Source: Candidatus Woesearchaeota archaeon
Lineage (GTDB): Archaea > Nanobdellota > Nanobdellia > Woesearchaeales > GW2011-AR9
Direction of reading: 5' to 3'
Assembly (NCBI GenBank): GCA_018676855.1
Contig: JABHDY010000002.1
Span: 1-64,000 of the forward strand
Length of the DNA stretch: 64,000 nucleotides
Positions 48,882-59,052 of the stretch are shown here, one piece after another (the stretch's first letter is position 1; every line of letters begins with the position of its first letter). Below the pieces are notes generated by a model, which was not told where the DNA came from, did not search any database, and was given only the letters and a program-made list of their open reading frames with translations. A program made the position numbers and the translations under genes.

Positions 48882-49967
48882 ATGACCTCAGCACGTTTCT
48901 ATATTACGGAAGGTACACGTATATTCTATACAAGTTGGAAAAATAGGATAAAGAAAAAGAAATATGTTGCTGGTGATGCAAAAGCAATATGTAAAAAGAT
49001 TGTTGACGAATGTTGGAACGGAAGGTTCTTTCAAACATCTACCACCAATTTCCCACAATTCTGGACACGAGATTTTGGATTGTGTACACGATCATTGATG
49101 ACAATGCGTCAGCAAGATAAAATTCATCATACGATACGGTACGCACTTAACAGGTTTAAAAAATATAATCAAATTACAACAACAATAACGCCGAAAGGAA
49201 GACCGTACAACTTTCCAACGGAAGCTGTTGATTCACTCCCATGGTTAATTCATAGTATGCTTGTGTCCAAATTTCCGTATTATGAACATAAATCATTCTT
49301 GAACAAGATGATCAAACGGTTCTTTGAAACGTGTATTGATGATCATACAGGATTAGTAAAGCCAAATGAACATTTTTCTGCTATGAAAGATTTTTCTGTA
49401 CGAAAAAGTTCTTGCTATGATAATTCAATGGTTGCACTCCTTGCAAAAGAGTGTAAAACAATGAAATTATATAATCCATTTGAAAAGTATGATTATCCAT
49501 CACTTATCAAACGACATTTCTGGAGTGGAGAATATTTTTATGATGATTTACAGAAAAAGAAGTATGTTGCAGGCGATGCTAACCTATTTCCGTTTGCATT
49601 AGGAATAATTAGTGACAGGGATATGATGAAATCTGCTATTCATGCAATTGAAGATTCAGGGTTAGCGGAACCATTTCCACTTAAATATACAAATTCTCGT
49701 GATAATGTAACATTTATCCCACAAGAAATTTTTCTTCGAAATTATGAAAGTGATGCAATTTGGATGCATATGGGTCCTTTATTTGTTAAGTTGGTACAGC
49801 AAGTTAATGTGGAGAAAGCAAATGTGTATAAACAGAAATATACTGACCTTATTGAAAAACATAAAAATTTCTTGGAAGTCTTTACTGCCACAGAAAAGCC
49901 TTATTCTAATCCATTTTATTACTCTGCGTCAGGAATGTTATGGGCAGCTAATTATACATCCCTTTAA
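48882..49967 (+). CDS. Six-hairpin glycosidase-like protein
   Basis: FPQFWTRDFGLCTRSL; helical repeats; internal repeat KKKYVAGDA. Confidence 0.55.
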   Translation: MTSARFYITEGTRIFYTSWKNRIKKKKYVAGDAKAICKKIVDECWNGRFFQTSTTNFPQFWTRDFGLCTRSLMTMRQQDKIHHTIRYALNRFKKYNQITTTITPKGRPYNFPTEAVDSLPWLIHSMLVSKFPYYEHKSFLNKMIKRFFETCIDDHTGLVKPNEHFSAMKDFSVRKSSCYDNSMVALLAKECKTMKLYNPFEKYDYPSLIKRHFWSGEYFYDDLQKKKYVAGDANLFPFALGIISDRDMMKSAIHAIEDSGLAEPFPLKYTNSRDNVTFIPQEIFLRNYESDAIWMHMGPLFVKLVQQVNVEKANVYKQKYTDLIEKHKNFLEVFTATEKPYSNPFYYSASGMLWAANYTSL

Positions 49968-50034
49968 ATTCTGTTCTTAACCTATATCTTCCAAAACACA
50001 AATCATTTAAAATGAAACATATTCCTACATTGTG

Positions 50035-50727
50035 ATGCCACCAACATTTTCTGTCATTATCCCTGCACATAATGAAGAGAACTATATCAGGCAAACATTT
50101 CATTCTTTAAAGAACCAAACATTTCAGGACTTTGAAACTATTGTCGTTACCAACGGTTGTACAGATAACACTGAAGATGTGGTTAAGAAACGTGTCAATA
50201 CAAAGTTACAACATTTTAATACAACCCTTGCTAATGTAAGTAGGGCACGAAATTATGGTGCCGGGAAGGCGTCTGGCGATTTACTTGTTTTTTGTGATGC
50301 GGATACTGTTCTTGAGAACGATTCATTACAGAAAATTAAAGATGCGTTTACACCTGAAACTGCCATTGCAACAACTCTTGTCCAACCAGATTCAAAAGAA
50401 GCAAAGTTTCGTTTTATCATGGCTCTTAAGAACGGATACAATAAATCTGGCTTGTATAAAGGATGTAGTGGTGTGCTTATATGCAGACGAAAAGATTTTG
50501 ATACTGTAAACGGTTATGATCCAGAGATTGTTGTTAAAGAACATAGTAAACTTACACATAAGTTGTTAACGTTAGGAAAATATACATGTGTTACTACGAC
50601 AGCAACAACGTCCATGCGACGATTGAAACAGTGGGGCATAGGAAAAGCGTTATTCTTTTGGACAAAACAATGGGGAAAACGTTTCTCAGGTAATTTACAA
50701 AGTAGCGAGTATGAAAAAATACGGTGA
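50035..50727 (+). CDS. Glycosyltransferase family 2
   Basis: FSVIIPAHNEENYIRQTFHSLKNQTFQDFETIVVTNGCTDNT; FCDADT. Confidence 0.92.
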   Translation: MPPTFSVIIPAHNEENYIRQTFHSLKNQTFQDFETIVVTNGCTDNTEDVVKKRVNTKLQHFNTTLANVSRARNYGAGKASGDLLVFCDADTVLENDSLQKIKDAFTPETAIATTLVQPDSKEAKFRFIMALKNGYNKSGLYKGCSGVLICRRKDFDTVNGYDPEIVVKEHSKLTHKLLTLGKYTCVTTTATTSMRRLKQWGIGKALFFWTKQWGKRFSGNLQSSEYEKIR

Positions 50728-50737
50728 TATAACAATG

Positions 50738-51286
50738 ATAATAACAATTTCAGGAACGCCTGGAAGTGGCAAAAGTACAGTAGCAAAAATGATTGCTACA
50801 AAATTAGGATTTAAACATTATTCTACCGGAGATTTTATGCGTCAAATGGCGAAAGAAAGAGGAATTTCATTAGAAGAATTGGGAGAACTTGCAAAGATAG
50901 ATACGTTAATTGATAAAACGCTTGATGATAGACAAATACAGTTAGGAAAAGACGAAGACAATTTTGTTATTGATGCTCGGTTAGGTTTTCATTTCATTCC
51001 TGATTCAATAAAAATATATGTTAATGTTAAAACTGAAGTTGGTGCACAACGTATCTTGGGAGATATTAAAGCCAATCTTAGACATGAAGAACAGGCAAAG
51101 GACATACAAGACATGGTTGATAAAATAGAATCACGAAAAAAGTCTGAAATTGATCGATATACAAAATATTATAATGTTAATATTCACGATCTACAAAATT
51201 ATGATTTGGTTGTTGATTCATCTGATTTTACTGCAGAACAGATTGCTGATAAGGTTATTGGGTTTGTTTCTTCAAAAAGCTTATAA
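50738..51286 (+). CDS. cmk: Cytidylate kinase, archaeal type
   Basis: ITISGTPGSGKSTVAKMIATKLGFKHYSTGDFMRQMA; IDARLGF. Confidence 0.93.
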   Translation: MITISGTPGSGKSTVAKMIATKLGFKHYSTGDFMRQMAKERGISLEELGELAKIDTLIDKTLDDRQIQLGKDEDNFVIDARLGFHFIPDSIKIYVNVKTEVGAQRILGDIKANLRHEEQAKDIQDMVDKIESRKKSEIDRYTKYYNVNIHDLQNYDLVVDSSDFTAEQIADKVIGFVSSKSL

Positions 51287-51309
51287 ATACTATAAAATAA
51301 ATATATATA

Positions 51310-51978
51310 ATGTCAGAAAATATTAAAGAACACGATTTTATTGAACTTGACTATACTGGTAGGTTAGATGATGGGTCAGTTTTTGATACTACAATGAAAA
51401 AAATTGCTGAAGAGAACGCCCTTCCAACAGAAAAAGTGATGTTCAAACCTACAATTATTTGTGTTGGGGAAAAACAAATTTTACCTGGTCTAGATAAAAA
51501 TCTTATTGGAAAAGAAATTGGAAAAGAATATACAATTACAATTCCACCAGAAGATGCGTTTGGAAAAAGAGACATTAAAAAAGTAAAGATTGTTCCTCTG
51601 GGGACGTTTAAGGAACATAATGTTCAACCACAACCAGGATTACAGATAGATGTTGATGGTGAAACCGGCGTAGTGAAAAGTATTTCTGGCGGTAGAGTAA
51701 TAGTTAATTTTAATCATGTTCTTGCGGGAAGAAACGTCACATACAAAATTAATGTTAATAGGAAGATTATAGATGTTGCGGAAAAAGTAGCATCATTTTT
51801 GACAACAATGTTACGTCTTCCAAAAGATAAGATGGATATTGTCATTACTGAAAAAAAAGCAGTTGTCACCATTCCTATGGCACTCCCACAAACGTTTACT
51901 GATGCATTAGCGGAACGTCTTGTTTCTGTAACTGAGCTAGACGCTATTGAATTTAAAGTACAAGAGCAAAAGAAATAG
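51310..51978 (+). CDS. FKBP-type peptidyl-prolyl isomerase (SlyD-like)
   Basis: FIELDYTGRLDDGSVFDTT; PPEDAFGKRD; VDFNHVLAG-like VNFNHVLAG. Confidence 0.94.
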   Translation: MSENIKEHDFIELDYTGRLDDGSVFDTTMKKIAEENALPTEKVMFKPTIICVGEKQILPGLDKNLIGKEIGKEYTITIPPEDAFGKRDIKKVKIVPLGTFKEHNVQPQPGLQIDVDGETGVVKSISGGRVIVNFNHVLAGRNVTYKINVNRKIIDVAEKVASFLTTMLRLPKDKMDIVITEKKAVVTIPMALPQTFTDALAERLVSVTELDAIEFKVQEQKK

Positions 51979-52059
51979 GCGTTTCTATTTACACTTTTTC
52001 AGCATAATAATCTTTATATACCCATGCCATTTCTAGATTTTAGAAAAAAAGGGTAGAGG

Positions 52060-53235
52060 GTGATTTTTGTGGATCCATACATGAACGAAGAGAGGGATAG
52101 TCCGCCACAGCAGGCATTCTCACAGCAGAACCAGCAACAACCGCAGGGTGTGCCAAAAGCTGAACAGATATCTCATAGTCAGGCGAATGCTGATGTTGAC
52201 GCTGAGTTAGAACGATTAATTGCATCACAGACAACACGAATAAAAGTTATTGGCTGTGGTGGTGCAGGAAATAATACTATTAACCGTATTTCTGAAGTTG
52301 GTATAAAAGGAATTGAAACGATTGCTATCAATACTGATGCTCAAGATTTATTATATACGTCTTCAACAAAGAAACTTCTTATAGGAAAAGAATTAACGCA
52401 AGGTCTTGGCGCAGGTTCAAACCCACGAATTGGAGAAGAAGCGGCAAAGGAAAATGAACATGATCTTAAAAAGTTAATGACCGGCGCAGACATGGTATTC
52501 ATCACGTGTGGGTTAGGTGGCGGTACTGGCTCAGGAAGTGCGCCTTACATTGCTCAGTTGGCAAAGAAGATGGGTATTCTAAGTATAGCTATCGTTACCG
52601 TACCCTTCACTATGGAAGGTTCACATCGGTTTGAGAATGCTATGACTGGCCTTGAAAAACTTGAACATCATGTCAATACACTTATTGTTATTCCAAACGA
52701 AAAATTGTTAGAGTTAGCACCACATTTACCGTTACAAACTGCATTTAAGGTTGCTGACGAAATCTTAACAAATTCTGTTAAGGGAATTGCTGAACTTGTT
52801 ACGAAGACAGGCCTGGTAAATCTTGATTTTGCGGATGTAAAAGCTATTATGAGTGAGGGAGGAGTAGCAATGATTGGCATGGGCGAATCAGATTCTGAGA
52901 ACCGTGCAGAAGAGTCTGTTGAAAAGGCACTTGCAAATCCACTTATTGACGTTGACATTTCAACTGCGTCAGGTGCACTGATTAACATTTCTGGTGGTGA
53001 CAGCTTAACGTTAGACGAATCTCGAAAGATTGTTGAACGAGTTGGAGAATCTCTTGATAATGATGCAAAAATTATTTGGGGAGCACAGATCTATAAAGAT
53101 CTTGAGAAGACCATAAGAACAATGATTATTGTAACTGGTGTTCATTCTGAACAAATCTTTGGTGAAAGTAATACGTATTTTGAAAGAAAGAAAGATTCAA
53201 TGGGTTCAGAACTGGGAATAGATTTTATGGAATAG
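52060..53235 (+). CDS. ftsZ: Cell division protein FtsZ
   Basis: GCGGAGNNTINRI; TCGLGGGTGSGSAP; NTDAQDL. Confidence 0.97.
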   Translation: MIFVDPYMNEERDSPPQQAFSQQNQQQPQGVPKAEQISHSQANADVDAELERLIASQTTRIKVIGCGGAGNNTINRISEVGIKGIETIAINTDAQDLLYTSSTKKLLIGKELTQGLGAGSNPRIGEEAAKENEHDLKKLMTGADMVFITCGLGGGTGSGSAPYIAQLAKKMGILSIAIVTVPFTMEGSHRFENAMTGLEKLEHHVNTLIVIPNEKLLELAPHLPLQTAFKVADEILTNSVKGIAELVTKTGLVNLDFADVKAIMSEGGVAMIGMGESDSENRAEESVEKALANPLIDVDISTASGALINISGGDSLTLDESRKIVERVGESLDNDAKIIWGAQIYKDLEKTIRTMIIVTGVHSEQIFGESNTYFERKKDSMGSELGIDFME

Positions 53236-53267
53236 ATTTTGTATTTTCTTACTTTTTTATTTATCAT

Positions 53268-53771
53268 TTATCGACTTCTCATACCTTTACACAATATATT
53301 TTGTACTATTTGAACTAAATATTCTCTTTCAGTTCTCACTGGATCTTCGTCCCATCTATCTAAATAATCTACTAAATGTGCAACATGGTCATCAAAACTT
53401 GGTGTATTGAGGTGAGCATATTGAACTCCAAAAAATCCAGGTTTTTGTTTAAGTGCTCTATCCATTAATTCTTGAGGATATATTTGCCAATTAACTTTTT
53501 GCATTGGCCGTATTCCTACTAATTTAATATCTCCACGTGTTAAATTGTACAGTTGTGGAAGTTCATCTATCCAATATTTTCGTAAGAACTTTCCAAATTC
53601 TGTAACTCGAGAATCAACTATTGGTTTTCCAAAACTGTCACAAATTTCTTGTAGAACATCTTCCAGATGACCGTTAGCATCTAAATCCATCGTTCTTAAT
53701 TTATAAATTTGAATTGGTTTTCTATCTTTACCTAAACATTCATTGACATAAATAAGTTTGTGTAAAATCAT
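53268..53771 (-). CDS. Bacterial-type sugar transferase (WbaP catalytic domain only)
   Basis: YKLRTMD, LRKYWIDELPQLYNLTRGDIKLVGIRPM, KPGFFG. Confidence 0.85.
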   Translation of the reverse strand: MILHKLIYVNECLGKDRKPIQIYKLRTMDLDANGHLEDVLQEICDSFGKPIVDSRVTEFGKFLRKYWIDELPQLYNLTRGDIKLVGIRPMQKVNWQIYPQELMDRALKQKPGFFGVQYAHLNTPSFDDHVAHLVDYLDRWDEDPVRTEREYLVQIVQNILCKGMRSR

Positions 53772-53837
53772 GGTAATGATGGAGTGTTTGAATTGTCAAA
53801 TATAACGTCTACTCACCAACAACTTAAAAAAAATAGT

Positions 53838-54071
53838 TTATTCTTCTTTTGGTTCTTCTTTCTTCGCACTCATTTCAACGTATGCACACTTACCACAAAC
53901 AAGACGATTTTTATGTTTACCGAGAAACATTCCTGGTCCGCATTTAGGACACGTTCTGTTTTTTCGTTCTATCTTATTGTCAGAGATTGAATAATTAGTA
54001 TGAAGTTTTCGAGATTTCTTAGGTTTACTCTCAACTTTGCCCTTTGGTCCTGCTTTCTTTTTATCTGCCAT
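53838..54071 (-). CDS. rps27ae: Ribosomal protein S27ae
   Basis: RTCPKCGPGMFLGKHKNRLVCGKCAYVEM. Confidence 0.93.
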   Translation of the reverse strand: MADKKKAGPKGKVESKPKKSRKLHTNYSISDNKIERKNRTCPKCGPGMFLGKHKNRLVCGKCAYVEMSAKKEEPKEE

Positions 54072-54640
54072 TATTTGTCATCCTCTTTCTTATCTTCTGA
54101 TGGTTTCACTTCATCTTTGGGTTCCTCAGCAGGAGCAGGTTCAGGAGTTGCTTCTTCCTTTGGCTCCTCTTTTACTTCTTCTTGAGGAGCTTCTTTTACT
54201 TCCTCAACAGGTTCCACAACAGGCTTCTCAACTACAGGTTCTTCGGCTGGTTTCTCTTCCACAACTGGTGCAGGTGCTTCTTCAGCAGGCTTTTCCTCAA
54301 CCTTAGGTTCTTCTTTTTTCTCAGCAGCAGCTTTTACAGCTTCATCAGCTTTCTTTTTATCCTCTTCTGCTTTCTTCTTAAGATGTTTGGTATTCATTTC
54401 AGCTTTTTGTTTCGCTTCGTCCGTTTTGTACGCAAATGCGTCAAAATCTACTATTTGATGACCAAACCGTGTATGAATATGTTTTACAACGACAAGTTCT
54501 ACCTTTGTACCAAGTTTAGTTGCTAATTGTTGTGTTACGTCAACATTTTTTGGTGTGTTTCCTTCAAACGTAATTTCTCCTACAACTTCTATTCTGTCAA
54601 GGAGTTTATTCTCTTCTTGTTTCGTAATTTTTAGTTCCAT
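54071..54640 (-). CDS. rps24e: Ribosomal protein S24e with long E/P/K-rich tail
   Basis: S24e core MELKITKQEENKLLDRIEVVGEITFEGNTPKN...THFG-like HTRFGHQIVDFDAFAY then low-complexity tail. Confidence 0.9.
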   Translation of the reverse strand: MELKITKQEENKLLDRIEVVGEITFEGNTPKNVDVTQQLATKLGTKVELVVVKHIHTRFGHQIVDFDAFAYKTDEAKQKAEMNTKHLKKKAEEDKKKADEAVKAAAEKKEEPKVEEKPAEEAPAPVVEEKPAEEPVVEKPVVEPVEEVKEAPQEEVKEEPKEEATPEPAPAEEPKDEVKPSEDKKEDDK

Positions 54641-54642
54641 TA

Positions 54643-54831
54643 TTATCGTACCTTAATTGCGTATTCTCCCTTTGCTTTAATACCAATATTTTGTGCTATC
54701 ATTGATCGTTCTGCATCGGTAATGTATAATCGTCCTTGCCACGTTGTTGTCATTGAATTAGATTTACAAATTGGACATATATCTCCCTCGACGAACAATT
54801 TACATTTTTTACACGCTTTCTTTTTTGCCAT
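54643..54831 (-). CDS. spt4: Spt4 / RNA polymerase subunit E''
   Basis: KACKKCKLFVEGDICPICKSNSMTTTWQG. Confidence 0.93.
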   Translation of the reverse strand: MAKKKACKKCKLFVEGDICPICKSNSMTTTWQGRLYITDAERSMIAQNIGIKAKGEYAIKVR

Positions 54832-55367
54832 TATTGATTATCCTCTTCTACCCATTCAAGCTTTCCTAATCCTTCTTGTCTCATTGTTAATCCAATTTTG
54901 GGATTGTTAAGATCTTTATAACTTACTGCAATGATTCGTGCTTTACACTTATCACCAACTTTAACACTTCTTCCAGTTTTCTTACCCTGTAATACTTTTT
55001 CTTTACTAAAAGAAACAAAATCGTCCATACTTTGTGATATGTGGACCATTCCTTCAACACCACCAATGTCCATAAATGCACCAAAATCAGTAATGTCTCT
55101 TATCTTACCATAGACAAGTTCGTTCATCTCTGGCTTAAATGTTAATAATTCAAATTCAGTTTCGTAAAATCCTGCACCATCTCCAGGAACAATAACACCC
55201 TCTTTAACGTCTTCCACACGAATAACGTTAATAACAAAACCGAGCTCTTTTGAGGTATAATTTTCGTAGGTTGATTTTACGTTTGCGAGAACCGCTTCTT
55301 TCTTCGTAACATTGAACATATGGGGCGGTACGCGAATATAATCCTTAACTTTTATTTTGTAGAACAT
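54831..55367 (-). CDS. rpo7: RNA polymerase subunit Rpo7 (E')
   Basis: MFYKIKVKDYIRVPPHMF; S1 domain YGKIRDITDFGAFMDIGGVEGMVHISQ. Confidence 0.95.
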   Translation of the reverse strand: MFYKIKVKDYIRVPPHMFNVTKKEAVLANVKSTYENYTSKELGFVINVIRVEDVKEGVIVPGDGAGFYETEFELLTFKPEMNELVYGKIRDITDFGAFMDIGGVEGMVHISQSMDDFVSFSKEKVLQGKKTGRSVKVGDKCKARIIAVSYKDLNNPKIGLTMRQEGLGKLEWVEEDNQ

Positions 55368-55479
55368 TCTATTGGATTATTTTCCATGTTTGTTTATAAA
55401 GGTTTCTATAGTGTTTAGCCTCTCAGTAGAAAGGATACCAATCACAATCTTTATAAATAATACGGGAGTTAAAAGAATC

Positions 55480-56067
55480 ATGGATTTACGTTCATTAAAA
55501 AAAGAGGTACATAGTCTTGATAGTGTTCATGAAACTGTCCAACAATTTCATAATAATTGGATAAAACCTATTCGTTCAAATACCAATTCTCATTTACCAT
55601 TCATACAAAATTTTTCTCCTGAAACTAAAAAAGAGCTAAATAAAAAGTTGGTAGCATTTCATGATCTTTTATGTAAGATAAAGAAAGGTCAAGATGTGAC
55701 AAATAAGCTCCAACATTATACGAGATACCTTATAGATTTAAAATTAACAGAAATGCAGGGAGATCATACAAAATCAATGCTTATAACAAATAACATCCTC
55801 CATGACGAATTTTTTAACATTCAAAATACAATATCTGAAGTTAAGGCGTTCGATCTACATACACAGAAATTGTCTGTACATTATAATGAAATTAATATGT
55901 TAATTCATAAGGAACTGTCATTAGATGAAGCGATATTCTTTATGGACCTTCCCCATAAAAAATATTTGTATAATTTACTTCAAATTGCAAAGAAACATAA
56001 AAATATTGTGCGACAGGTTGGATCACACTTTGTGTCTTTAACACGAAAAAACCATCTAGGAAAATGA
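55480..56067 (+). CDS. Hypothetical protein
   Basis: ATG at 55480 after TATA ctttataaataa; the longer track ORF overlaps the promoter. Confidence 0.6.
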   Translation: MDLRSLKKEVHSLDSVHETVQQFHNNWIKPIRSNTNSHLPFIQNFSPETKKELNKKLVAFHDLLCKIKKGQDVTNKLQHYTRYLIDLKLTEMQGDHTKSMLITNNILHDEFFNIQNTISEVKAFDLHTQKLSVHYNEINMLIHKELSLDEAIFFMDLPHKKYLYNLLQIAKKHKNIVRQVGSHFVSLTRKNHLGK

Positions 56068-56309
56068 ATTTAATAATTGGAATTATAGGCATGGTGTTTA
56101 TTCTAGTAGCTTTTATTCTTGACGAATTTTATAAGAAATGGAACCAAGATACTATTCAATATAACGTCTTTAATATTATTGGTTCAGGACTGTTGATTTG
56201 GTACGCATACGTGTTTGCTGTTTGGGCGTTTGTTGCACTTAACGTTGTATGGTTCTGTGTTGCGTGGTTCAAGTTAGTAAGGATTATAAAAAGTAAGAAA
56301 GATTTATAA
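56064..56309 (+). CDS. Small membrane protein
   Basis: 81 aa, TM segments, overlaps upstream stop. Confidence 0.6.
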   Translation: MNLIIGIIGMVFILVAFILDEFYKKWNQDTIQYNVFNIIGSGLLIWYAYVFAVWAFVALNVVWFCVAWFKLVRIIKSKKDL

Positions 56310-56332
56310 TAAAAATATGTTCTGCTTCATAT

Positions 56333-56764
56333 ATGACAGACGTATATTTAATTGGAAGGCAATTTAGAGAGAGGGAAGTTTCTATCGATGAACTCATTCC
56401 TACAGCATTTCTTCTCTCAGAAGATATGGTGGCGAAAGCTGGAAAAGAGTTTGATGGTAGAGTTAGTTCATTAGAACCACTCTTGGTATATGCATCAGAA
56501 GATATATATCTTATTCAAAAGGGAAACGAAACAGCAGTTTTTGCGTATCAGAAAAGTCTTAGAAAAGTTATTGTTCATGTTGAACTTGATGATCCTGAAG
56601 AAGTATCAAGATTACAACTCTTAGCATATAGAGCAAAAGATGTGTCGGATGTAAGTTCAATAGCTGACCTTTCATTAAAAGTAGTACCTCAAGACGAATA
56701 TGATCTAATTATGGGAATTTTTGATGACGAATCTGATATTCTTAGACAACTATGTGAAGAATAA
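56333..56764 (+). CDS. Hypothetical protein
   Basis: 143-aa ORF. Confidence 0.55.
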   Translation: MTDVYLIGRQFREREVSIDELIPTAFLLSEDMVAKAGKEFDGRVSSLEPLLVYASEDIYLIQKGNETAVFAYQKSLRKVIVHVELDDPEEVSRLQLLAYRAKDVSDVSSIADLSLKVVPQDEYDLIMGIFDDESDILRQLCEE

Positions 56765-56766
56765 TA

Positions 56767-57411
56767 TTACTTTTTTCTTTTTCCAAAATCACAAAATTCT
56801 ACAATGGAACAACCATTACAATTAGGATTAATGGGAAAGCAAACTCTTTGACCGTGATCAACAAATAAATTATTTACTAACCCCCACGATTTTTTAGGAA
56901 TGAGTTTCATGAGTGCATTTTCACTTTCTTCTGGGGTTGTTGTATGTATCCAACCAAGCCTGTTTGATATTCTGTGAACGTGCACGTCAACGGCAATGGC
57001 AGGTTTGTTAAATGCATACGATAACATACAATTGGCAGTTTTTCGTCCTACGCCAGGAAGAGACGTTAGTTCTTCAATTGTATCAGGGACAACATTATGA
57101 AACTTGTCAATAAGTATCTGACTTGATTTTTGAATGTTACGCGCTTTCGTTTTATAGAAACCGATACCATACAATGCTTTTTCTAAGTCTTCAATTTTCA
57201 TATTAATAAAGTCTTGTGGCGTAACATGATCTTTAAACAATTTCTTCACGATAGGAATGGTAGTCGTATCTTTTGTTCTTGCACTTAACATTGTTGCAAT
57301 AAGAAGTTGATAATGAGTATATTCATGTAACTGTTCTAACATAGTTGGTTTGTTATATTTTTCCAATTCTGTGAATACTTTGTGAATAGTATTATTTATA
57401 GTATTGATCAT
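56767..57411 (-). CDS. nth: Endonuclease III
   Basis: LPGVGRKTANCML; DVHVHRISNRLGW; Fe-S CFPINPNCNGCSIVEFC. Confidence 0.95.
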   Translation of the reverse strand: MINTINNTIHKVFTELEKYNKPTMLEQLHEYTHYQLLIATMLSARTKDTTTIPIVKKLFKDHVTPQDFINMKIEDLEKALYGIGFYKTKARNIQKSSQILIDKFHNVVPDTIEELTSLPGVGRKTANCMLSYAFNKPAIAVDVHVHRISNRLGWIHTTTPEESENALMKLIPKKSWGLVNNLFVDHGQRVCFPINPNCNGCSIVEFCDFGKRKK

Positions 57412-57446
57412 AATGTATCAAAGAGAGTTTCCTATTTATATTTTAC

Positions 57447-58574
57447 TTAGATGAATAAGAGAATCAGTCCAAGAAGAAGAATAACACCATGAACACCGAA
57501 TCGTAATACGTTTTTGTAATGTTCATGCCACTTGTCACGTTTATGTTCTGCAACATTTTTCTTCGTAACTTTTTTACGAACTTCGTAATGGCCATATCGG
57601 TATAATAAAAGTACAATGATAAATGGTAACATAACAATAATGATGTAATATATAATTAACGGAAATGTAAGAATTTTATAGCCTGAACGAGAAAATACTG
57701 TACTGAGAAGGTTAAACACTTCTTCAGTTTTGCTAATGGTAAAGAAAGATCCTATTATTCCTGCAATAATAAATCCGTACGTTGATAATACCGCTTTTTT
57801 TATTGCAACTCCTTTCTTTCGAAGTTTAGGAGAAATCTTTTTGAGAATATGTTCCCATGTGTGAAGAAAACTTTTCATATGAACAAGGCCGAACACTATA
57901 GCGCACAATGCAATAAACTTAGAAAATAAGAATGGTATTATTCCACTAAATCCTGGCATGACATTCATTCCTGACAAAAGAAACATGAATGCAACTGTTG
58001 CAATGAACGCGATACCTTTATGCACAAGAGTTTTTTCATTATGTGTTAAAGATAATAATGCTAGAAGGATAATAATTAACGCAATCATTTCAACATGAAA
58101 ACTGTCAACAAATGCTGATAATGAGATTTTACCAAAACTTAACGTGTTAAACACACTACCGGGAGATGTTCCCGTTCCTAAAACACCTAAAACTTCTTCT
58201 TTGTCCAATGATGGACATTCAGAATTACTATTTTCACGTATTCTTCCATCAAGAAGGCTTAATATAGACGTGTTTCCAACTAAATACGTCCCGGACATAA
58301 ACGCGACAGGAATTTTCTGTGATGATTCAGGAACAGCATATGCTTCAAAATATTTTTCAAGGAGGAGCGCATGCTCTTCATTATAATACACTTCAAACGT
58401 ATCAATTTGTGCTTCAGGATATGTTGATGAAAGATCATGTATGTAAGTATCAGTTTCTGAACAGGTTTCACAATCTGTACTTGTAAAGTAATAGACACAA
58501 TCATTTTCTTGCGCTGCAACGAATGGAATAATAAGAAGTACGCACAGTATCATCCATATTTTTATTTTTGCCAT
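57447..58574 (-). CDS. Exported thioredoxin-like + multi-TM membrane protein
   Basis: Signal peptide, FTSTDCETCSETDTYI, multiple TM. Confidence 0.65.
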   Translation of the reverse strand: MAKIKIWMILCVLLIIPFVAAQENDCVYYFTSTDCETCSETDTYIHDLSSTYPEAQIDTFEVYYNEEHALLLEKYFEAYAVPESSQKIPVAFMSGTYLVGNTSILSLLDGRIRENSNSECPSLDKEEVLGVLGTGTSPGSVFNTLSFGKISLSAFVDSFHVEMIALIIILLALLSLTHNEKTLVHKGIAFIATVAFMFLLSGMNVMPGFSGIIPFLFSKFIALCAIVFGLVHMKSFLHTWEHILKKISPKLRKKGVAIKKAVLSTYGFIIAGIIGSFFTISKTEEVFNLLSTVFSRSGYKILTFPLIIYYIIIVMLPFIIVLLLYRYGHYEVRKKVTKKNVAEHKRDKWHEHYKNVLRFGVHGVILLLGLILLFI

Positions 58575-58577
58575 CTA

Positions 58578-58925
58578 TCACCAGCGTTGAATTTCTTTTC
58601 CAACAGTTTCTTTGAATGATTCAAAGATTTTATAAATTTTTTCTTTCAGTTCCTTCTTTGGAGCGGATTTATACACAAAAATGTATCCACCTTTATTTAA
58701 ATTAATTTGTCTTCGATGAATTAGTTCTTCCCTAAAAAGATTTTTGACTGCACGTTGTACAGTAGTTCTATCTTTTTTCATCACTTTTTTAATTTCTTCA
58801 ATCGTTTTCTCTTCTTTTTCATCAATAAGATATTTTAATATTCGCAATCCCGTTTTGTTAAGATTAAATGAACATCGTAACAATTGTTCAACGGTAAAAC
58901 CTTGACATATAAAATGCAATTGCAT
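58578..58925 (-). CDS. Winged-HTH transcriptional regulator
   Basis: FNLNKTGLRILKYLIDEKEEKTIEEIKKVMKKDRTTVQRAVKNLFREELIHRR. Confidence 0.82.
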   Translation of the reverse strand: MQLHFICQGFTVEQLLRCSFNLNKTGLRILKYLIDEKEEKTIEEIKKVMKKDRTTVQRAVKNLFREELIHRRQINLNKGGYIFVYKSAPKKELKEKIYKIFESFKETVGKEIQRW

Positions 58926-59052
58926 ACAATGAGTAATATTTCTATCTATTTAAGCGTTTGGTCTGCACTTGTGCATTTTTTGTGAACAAACGGGCCCAAA
59001 TCCAATGAATTTAAAAAGGAATCTTGGTCATTGTTCAGTGGAGGTAATAACA

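Noticed and set aside
54000-54526. Plus-strand ORFs (54000-54185, 54037-54306, 54182-54526) with Leu/Ser/Phe-rich sequence
   Set aside because: Complement of the S24e/S27ae coding region.
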